Assembly: GCA_030916835.1 (NCBI GenBank)
Contig: JAUPWA010000014.1
Span: 1-10,198 of the forward strand
Reading direction: 5' to 3'
DNA from: Patescibacteria group bacterium
GTDB lineage: Bacteria > Patescibacteriota > Minisyncoccia > Phycocordibacterales > SBAW01
Length of the DNA: 10,198 nucleotides
Of the stretch, positions 6,175-10,198 are shown in pieces. Under the pieces are notes generated by a model that saw nothing but the letters and a program-made list of their open reading frames with translations, ran no database searches and was not told the origin of the DNA. Both the position numbers and the translations under genes were made by a program. Every line of letters begins with the position of its first letter. Position 1 is the first letter of the stretch.

Positions 6175-6859
6175 TAATTTTTCAGAGTTCGAAGCAAAGA
6201 TCCAGATCACGTTTACTGACAAAGAGTTGCTGCGCCAAGCATTCACGCACCGCTCGTACCTTAACGAGCATCGCGGCGAAGTTGCGGGGCACAATGAGCG
6301 CCTCGAGTTTTTGGGTGACGCCGTGTTGGAGCTTGTCTCGACACACTTTTTATATGAAAAATTCCCCGAGCACGACGAGGGTGACTTAACTGCGTACCGC
6401 GCAGCGCTCGTCAACGCAGTCACCTGTGCTGAGGTGGCAAACGTGCTCGGTATGAATGAGTATCTCTTGCTCTCCAAAGGTGAAGCAAAGGACCAAGGTC
6501 GTGCGCGCGGCGTGCTTTTAGCAAATGCGTTTGAAGCGCTCATCGGTGCTTTGTACGTTGACCAAGGTTACGACACCGCACAAGCGTTCATCGCGCGACA
6601 CTTGCTCCCAAAGATCGATGAAATAATCCAAAAGCGCCTTTGGCAGGACGCTAAGTCGACACTGCAAGAAAAGGTACAAGAGTTTCAAGGTGTGACGCCT
6701 TCATACGCGGTGTTGAAAGAAACCGGCCCCGACCACGACAAGCACTTTGTCGTTGGGGTGTATGCAAAGCAAGAGTTGCTAGCGCAGGGTGAAGGGAAGT
6801 CTAAGCAAGAAGCTGAGCAATCCGCCGCTCGTACTGCGCTCCAGGCGCGCGGGTGGTAG
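6158..6859 (+). CDS. rnc: Ribonuclease III
   Basis: Double-strand-specific endoribonuclease that processes the 30S rRNA precursor and other structured RNAs. At 233 residues it has the normal length. The nuclease domain carries the signature NERLEFLGDAVLEL at 46-59, supplying Glu47, Glu50 and Asp54, and LANAFEALIGALYVD at 121-135, supplying the essential Glu126. Asn123 stands where E. coli has Asp114. The C-terminal dsRNA-binding domain (about 165-232) reads DAKSTLQEKVQEFQG, then GEGKSKQEAEQSAARTAL. The start overlaps the preceding nusB frame by 17 bases and no ribosome-binding site is visible, so translational coupling is likely. Pairing with NusB is sensible because both act on nascent rRNA transcripts. 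Confidence 0.97.
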   Translation: MSQTANNFSEFEAKIQITFTDKELLRQAFTHRSYLNEHRGEVAGHNERLEFLGDAVLELVSTHFLYEKFPEHDEGDLTAYRAALVNAVTCAEVANVLGMNEYLLLSKGEAKDQGRARGVLLANAFEALIGALYVDQGYDTAQAFIARHLLPKIDEIIQKRLWQDAKSTLQEKVQEFQGVTPSYAVLKETGPDHDKHFVVGVYAKQELLAQGEGKSKQEAEQSAARTALQARGW

Positions 6860-6905
6860 GGTAGACAAAACCATTTGAGTATTGTATTTTGCCTTAGGAT
6901 ACAAC

Positions 6906-6911
6906 AGGAGG
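6906..6911 (+). promoter_or_regulatory. Shine-Dalgarno sequence of the orphan gene at 6916
   Basis: A perfect AGGAGG, four bases before the ATG at 6916. It decides the start: the ATG at 6912 runs into a stop after four codons. It is the only strong ribosome-binding site in the window. Confidence 0.65.
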
Positions 6912-6915
6912 ATGG

Positions 6916-7305
6916 ATGCTTATTAGATTGTATGCTTCTTACGACGAAGAGCCGTGGGGAGAGTATGGGCCCGATACACAAAACCTGTCACTTTCCGGCT
7001 CTTTGGAATTGGGCCATTTTACAGAAAGGGACGAGGAGGAAGCGCTTGCGGACCTAAAGATTCTTCATCAGTTTACCTCGCCCGGGCGCGATCTTCAGGC
7101 GCATGTTGTGCTTGGTGCGAAGGAGGATAACAAAGTTACAGTCCCTATAGACGGGTTCTGGGTTTCCATCGTAGATCCGGCGGTCACCCCCACCCCTTTC
7201 ACTGCTCTTGGAGGGTTTGTGCTCTGGAGCAACAGAGGTAGTAGGATTATTCCTTGGAGCATACGCTTGTCCGAGGTCTTGAAACCAACAATATCCAAAA
7301 CGTAA
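6916..7305 (+). CDS. Hypothetical protein, 129 residues
   Basis: I do not recognise this protein. It starts MLIRLYASYDEEPWGEYG, is acidic in its first half (FTERDEEEALADL near 35-47), and has a more hydrophobic, beta-like second half (VTVPIDGFWVSIVDPAV, FTALGGFVLWSN). There is no signal peptide, no convincing membrane segment and no cysteine. It stands apart from its neighbours: a perfect AGGAGG precedes it, an intrinsic terminator follows at once, and four of its six arginines use AGA or AGG while the surrounding genes use CGN almost exclusively. It separates rnc from smc, genes that are often adjacent in bacteria. This suggests a late insertion or a separately expressed accessory gene. Coding status is likely because of the ribosome-binding site, open frame and terminator. 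Confidence 0.7.
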   Translation: MLIRLYASYDEEPWGEYGPDTQNLSLSGSLELGHFTERDEEEALADLKILHQFTSPGRDLQAHVVLGAKEDNKVTVPIDGFWVSIVDPAVTPTPFTALGGFVLWSNRGSRIIPWSIRLSEVLKPTISKT

Positions 7306-7322
7306 CACAAACGAGTTGATGG

Positions 7323-7356
7323 CGGCGGTGGGGAAACCCAACCGCCGTTTTCTTTT
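7323..7356 (+). terminator. Intrinsic terminator after the orphan gene
   Basis: Seven G-C-rich pairs between 7323-7329 and 7341-7347, extended by GGG/CCC (7331-7333 with 7337-7339) around loop AAA, then TTTTCTTTT at 7348-7356. The tract runs directly into the smc -10 element. Confidence 0.85.
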
Positions 7357-7357
7357 G

Positions 7358-7363
7358 TATAAT
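7358..7363 (+). promoter_or_regulatory. -10 element of smc
   Basis: A perfect TATAAT, eight bases before the smc ATG at 7372, giving a leader of zero to about two bases. The sequence that would hold the -35 is the terminator stem of the previous gene, and no good -35 is visible. No Shine-Dalgarno sequence. Confidence 0.65.
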
Positions 7364-7371
7364 AGAAAGCG

Positions 7372-9591
7372 ATGCGTTTAAAATCGATAGAGTTGTCGGG
7401 GTTTAAGTCGTTTGCCAAAAAGACCGAGTTGCAGTTTGCCTCGGCGGTTACCTCTATTGTTGGCCCCAACGGCTCGGGCAAGAGTAATGTTGCGGAGTCG
7501 TTTCGCTTTGTGTTGGGTGAGCAGTCGATGAAGTCGATGCGCGGCAGGCGCGGCGAGGACATGATCTGGAACGGCTCGGCACAGGTTGCGCGAGCGGGGC
7601 GTGCGTCGGTCAAGCTTGTGTTTGATAACTCAGACCGTGCACTCAATTTAGATTTTGATGAAGTGTCCATCGAGCGCGTGGTGAACCGCGACGGCTCTAA
7701 CGAGTATGTGCTCAATGGCTCGACCGTGCGTTTGCGTGACATCAGCGAGCTCTTGGCACAGGCGAACATTGGCGCTTCGGGCCACCACATCATCTCGCAG
7801 GGCGAAGCCGACCGTATCCTCTCCTCAAGCCCACGCGAGCGCCGCGAGATGCTTGAGGATGCGCTTGGGCTCACCGCCTATTTATATAAACGCGAGGAGG
7901 CAGGCAAAAAGTTGGAGAAGACTGCTGAGAATATGCGCGAGGTTGAAGGGCTGCGCCGCGAGTTGGCGCCACACCTAAAGTTTTTGCAGTCACAGGTGCG
8001 CAAGATTGAGGAGTCACAAAAACTGCGTGACGACCTAGCACAAAAATATTTAGACTACTTAAAGCGCGAGAGTGTGTATGTGCGTGTGCGCGAGGAGGCT
8101 CTGCGCGCCGAGCGCGAGTTGCCCGAGCGGGAGCATCGCGACTTGCAAAACCGCGTCGTGACGCTGCGCGCATCACTTGAGGCGAAAAAAGATGATGCGG
8201 GCGCGAGCAAGCTTGTACATTTAGAAGAGGATGCCCGGCGTGCAAGCATGCGCCGTGATGCGCTTGGTCGCGAGATTGGGCGCATCGAGGGTGAGCTGGT
8301 AGCAGCTGAGCGCCTTTCGCATGTTGTGCAGGAGACAGTACCCGCCTCACAAGCACGTGAGTTTGCAGCGAAGGTTGAACAAGAGCTTGAGGAAGCAATG
8401 CATAGCGAGGTAGATATGCGCCAACGAGTGGCCGGCCTCATTATCCTCGCGAAAGATTTTTTGCGCCGCATCACTGAGGGTGAAGCGAGCGAGCCGGGGC
8501 ACAGTAAAGATGAATTGTTGGCGCGCAAAGCACAGCTTGAAGGTGAGTTGGCACATAGTGTCCAAGAGGAGTCGCGCATTGCGGGCGAGATAGCAGCGCT
8601 GCGTACAGCGCTTGAGAGCGAGAAGGATGCCTCACGCGAGGCTGAGCGCGAGCTGTTTGGTGCTATGTCACGGCGCTCTGAGCTTGAGCTCATCCTTGCG
8701 CGCTTGCGTGGGCAGGCTGAGGTGCTTGAGCGTGAGAGTAATGCACTCAAACAGGAGTTGGGTGAGGCAGGAGCTTTTATCGGCCGACTCGTGTATGACT
8801 ATGAGACGTTTGAAGTTAAAAATGCGAGCGGTGCGCCTCTTGCAGACGACGAGATCGCGAGCGAACAAAGAGCGCATCAAGAAGAGCGGCGCAAGAAAAT
8901 CGAGCGCTTGAAGATCCGCCTTGAAGAGTCGGGCTTAGGGAACGCCCATGAGATCCTCAAAGAGCACCAAGAGACGCTTGAGCGTGACGAGTTTTTGGCG
9001 CGCGAGCTCACCGATCTTGAAACCTCCCGCGAGCATCTGCTCACGCTCATCGACGAGCTGACTAAAACGCTCGCTACTCGGTTTGGCGAGGGTATTGAAA
9101 AAATAAATTTTGAATTCAATAACTTTTTCATGCTCATGTTTGGTGGCGGCTCAGCGGCGCTCACGCTTACCAAAGATGACCAAGAAGACGATAGTGAAGA
9201 GGCTGAGCCGGCCTCCGCCAAGGCTACGGCGGCCAAGGAGGGCGTGGATATCTCTATATCGCTACCGCACAAGCGGGTGAAAGGTCTCCACATGCTCTCA
9301 GGTGGCGAGCGTGCGCTCACCTCTATCGCACTCATCTTTGCGATGTCGCAGGTAAACCCACCGCCGTTCCTTATTCTCGATGAGACCGACGCTGCGCTCG
9401 ACGAGGCAAATGCACGCCGCTATGGCGACATGCTCGCCGCGCTCGCTAAGCGCTCGCAGCTCATCGTCATCACACACAACCGTGAGACCATGAGCCGAGC
9501 AGGGATTCTCTATGGTATAACCATGGGGAGTGATGGGGTATCAAAACTCCTCTCGGTTCGCTTTGAGGACGCCCTCGCTGTGGCGAAGTAA
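7372..9591 (+). CDS. smc: Reduced SMC-family chromosome segregation ATPase without a recognisable hinge
   Basis: ABC-type ATPase of the SMC family, which organises and segregates chromosomes. Both head halves are typical: MRLKSIELSGFKSFAKKTEL, Walker A GPNGSGKS at 31-38, VLGEQSMKSMRG, Q-loop IISQGEADRIL around 140-150, and at the C-terminus FGGG, signature LSGGE at 643-647, Walker B FLILDETDAALDEAN (666-680) and THNRETM with switch His702. All ATPase motifs are intact. The length is only 739 residues against about 1150-1200 for bacterial SMC. Charged coiled coil fills about 165-320 and 375-575, with the apex around 320-375, and no glycine-rich hinge domain is seen. There is no cysteine at all, which excludes a Rad50-type zinc hook. 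An acidic, alanine-rich insert (602-624) lies in the C-terminal head. Rad50/SbcC is excluded by head sequence; RecN is unlikely. Confidence 0.92.
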   Translation: MRLKSIELSGFKSFAKKTELQFASAVTSIVGPNGSGKSNVAESFRFVLGEQSMKSMRGRRGEDMIWNGSAQVARAGRASVKLVFDNSDRALNLDFDEVSIERVVNRDGSNEYVLNGSTVRLRDISELLAQANIGASGHHIISQGEADRILSSSPRERREMLEDALGLTAYLYKREEAGKKLEKTAENMREVEGLRRELAPHLKFLQSQVRKIEESQKLRDDLAQKYLDYLKRESVYVRVREEALRAERELPEREHRDLQNRVVTLRASLEAKKDDAGASKLVHLEEDARRASMRRDALGREIGRIEGELVAAERLSHVVQETVPASQAREFAAKVEQELEEAMHSEVDMRQRVAGLIILAKDFLRRITEGEASEPGHSKDELLARKAQLEGELAHSVQEESRIAGEIAALRTALESEKDASREAERELFGAMSRRSELELILARLRGQAEVLERESNALKQELGEAGAFIGRLVYDYETFEVKNASGAPLADDEIASEQRAHQEERRKKIERLKIRLEESGLGNAHEILKEHQETLERDEFLARELTDLETSREHLLTLIDELTKTLATRFGEGIEKINFEFNNFFMLMFGGGSAALTLTKDDQEDDSEEAEPASAKATAAKEGVDISISLPHKRVKGLHMLSGGERALTSIALIFAMSQVNPPPFLILDETDAALDEANARRYGDMLAALAKRSQLIVITHNRETMSRAGILYGITMGSDGVSKLLSVRFEDALAVAK
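9212..9241 (+). repeat. Palindromic GC-rich element inserted in frame in smc
   Basis: Thirty bases with nested complementarity: outer arms CCTCC and GGAGG, inner arms CCGCC and GGCGG. It encodes residues 614-624 (ASAKATAAKEG), low-complexity sequence between FGGG and the LSGGE signature where other SMC proteins have none. It resembles mobile palindromes that tolerate insertion inside genes. Only one copy is in this window. Confidence 0.5.
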
Positions 9592-9602
9592 CAGCGCGTT
9601 CT

Positions 9603-10088
9603 ATGCCACGCAAAAACATCTTTTCTTACATCTTAGATCACTACTACTCCCTCGTGCGCTTTAACCCGGCGTTTGTACATCCGACCGTGGTACGCGGCTA
9701 CTTTGAAAAAAATGAAAAGGGCTACCTGCAGCAACTGTTTTTTGAAGAGCTGATTCGTTTGGGTTTTGAGCGCACGGTGTGGCAGCTGGTGTTGCCGGGG
9801 CAAACGGCTGGGTTAGTATGCAAAGTGCAAAATCCTGATAGTAAGTCGTTGTACCAATTTCATGTGCGGTTTTATGACGATGGAAGTATCGACTGTGAGT
9901 ATGAGCCACACAACTTTAGCTTGCACCACCTCTCAGGGCATCGCATTGTTGATGCGCAACTGCTCATGCAATTTCTTGAGCAATCTATCTTGCGAGAAGA
10001 TCTGCGCCGCTCGCTCGCCGCGCTGTTTGAAACAAAAGAGCACAACTGGTCCGCAATTCGTGCGTATAAGGAGGAGACGATTGTATAA
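9603..10088 (+). CDS. Hypothetical protein, 161 residues, downstream of smc
   Basis: I do not recognise a family. The protein starts MPRKNIFSYILDHYYSLVRF and is rich in aromatic residues. A segment such as VWQLVLPGQTAGLVCKVQN followed by YQFHVRFYDDGSIDCEYEP looks like alternating beta strands, and the C-terminus (about 118-150, LLMQFLEQSILREDLRRSLAALF) looks helical. There is no signal peptide or membrane segment. It begins 11 bases after the smc stop with no promoter or Shine-Dalgarno sequence between them, so it is almost certainly cotranscribed with smc. Codon use matches smc. The position would suit an SMC partner protein, but it shows no visible likeness to ScpA or ScpB, so that remains a guess. 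Confidence 0.8.
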   Translation: MPRKNIFSYILDHYYSLVRFNPAFVHPTVVRGYFEKNEKGYLQQLFFEELIRLGFERTVWQLVLPGQTAGLVCKVQNPDSKSLYQFHVRFYDDGSIDCEYEPHNFSLHHLSGHRIVDAQLLMQFLEQSILREDLRRSLAALFETKEHNWSAIRAYKEETIV

Positions 10089-10176
10089 ACGCATCCATCG
10101 TTGCTCTAATTGACGTTTTGTGGTTTTATATTTTTGGCTGTTCTTAAAGCCGAAATTGACTTTGGGGGACTAACCA

Positions 10177-10198
10177 ATGCGCGGCGCAGAACTACTAA
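10177..10198 (+). CDS. Start of a further gene, cut by the window end
   Basis: An ATG at 10177 opens MRGAELL and continues past the edge. A purine-rich GGGGGA at 10164-10169 could act as a weak ribosome-binding site. Too little is visible to name it, and the start itself is uncertain. The 88 bases between the previous stop and this ATG hold T-rich sequence and a weak hairpin at 10133-10153. Confidence 0.35.

Noticed and set aside
7095..9335. Long minus-strand open frames opposite smc
   Set aside because: They are Ser/Arg-rich reverse readings of coiled-coil codons and lack ribosome-binding sites. SMC motifs account for the region.
10133..10153. Hairpin after the last complete gene as an intrinsic terminator
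   Set aside because: TTTGGCT/AGCCGAA can pair, but the T run lies before the stem and none follows it, on either strand.
10108..10161. AATTGAC appearing twice, as a repeat or as paired -35 boxes
   Set aside because: Seven bases is too short to be meaningful, and TATATT lies only 11 bases after the first copy, too close for a standard promoter.

Overview
The window looks like a chromosomal piece of a Candidate Phyla Radiation (Patescibacteria, probably Parcubacteria-like) genome. The evidence is the bL32 N-terminus of the MxVRMRH type, a threonyl-tRNA synthetase that begins at its catalytic domain, a hinge-less 739-residue SMC, a NusB-NUDIX fusion, and an rpmF/rnc/smc cluster without the fatty-acid genes that often sit there in other bacteria. 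This placement is inference from protein style; no rRNA is present to confirm it. Every recognisable protein belongs to core information processing.

Layout. Positions 1-3912, minus strand: thrS (5' portion only, running off the window) is preceded by a compact T-box riboswitch with an intrinsic terminator. Upstream of that lies dnaE (replicative polymerase alpha subunit). Positions 3913-3980: a short divergent promoter region. Positions 3981-4580, plus strand: rnhB. Positions 4581-4971: a gene-free, hairpin-rich stretch ending in a strong terminator, read here as a structured RNA of unassigned family. Positions 4972-6859: rpmF, a nusB-NUDIX fusion and rnc. Positions 6916-7305: an orphan gene with a perfect Shine-Dalgarno sequence, unusual arginine codons and its own terminator. 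Positions 7372-10088: a reduced smc and a small unknown gene close behind it. The window closes with the first codons of another plus-strand gene at 10177.

How the genes fit together. DnaE, RNase HII and SMC serve replication and chromosome maintenance. ThrRS, bL32, NusB and RNase III serve translation and rRNA production; NusB and RNase III act on the same rRNA transcripts, which suits their overlapping genes. Several genes (dnaE, rnhB, rpmF and nearly smc) have a -10-like hexamer 6-8 bases before the ATG and no ribosome-binding site, which suggests leaderless transcripts.

The points most worth a second look are the T-box in a CPR-like genome, the unassigned RNA at about 4622-4946, the NusB-NUDIX fusion, the hinge-less SMC with an in-frame palindromic insert, the repeated leaderless promoter spacing and the degenerate PHP domain of DnaE. 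No CRISPR array, tRNA, rRNA, insertion sequence or phage gene was seen.
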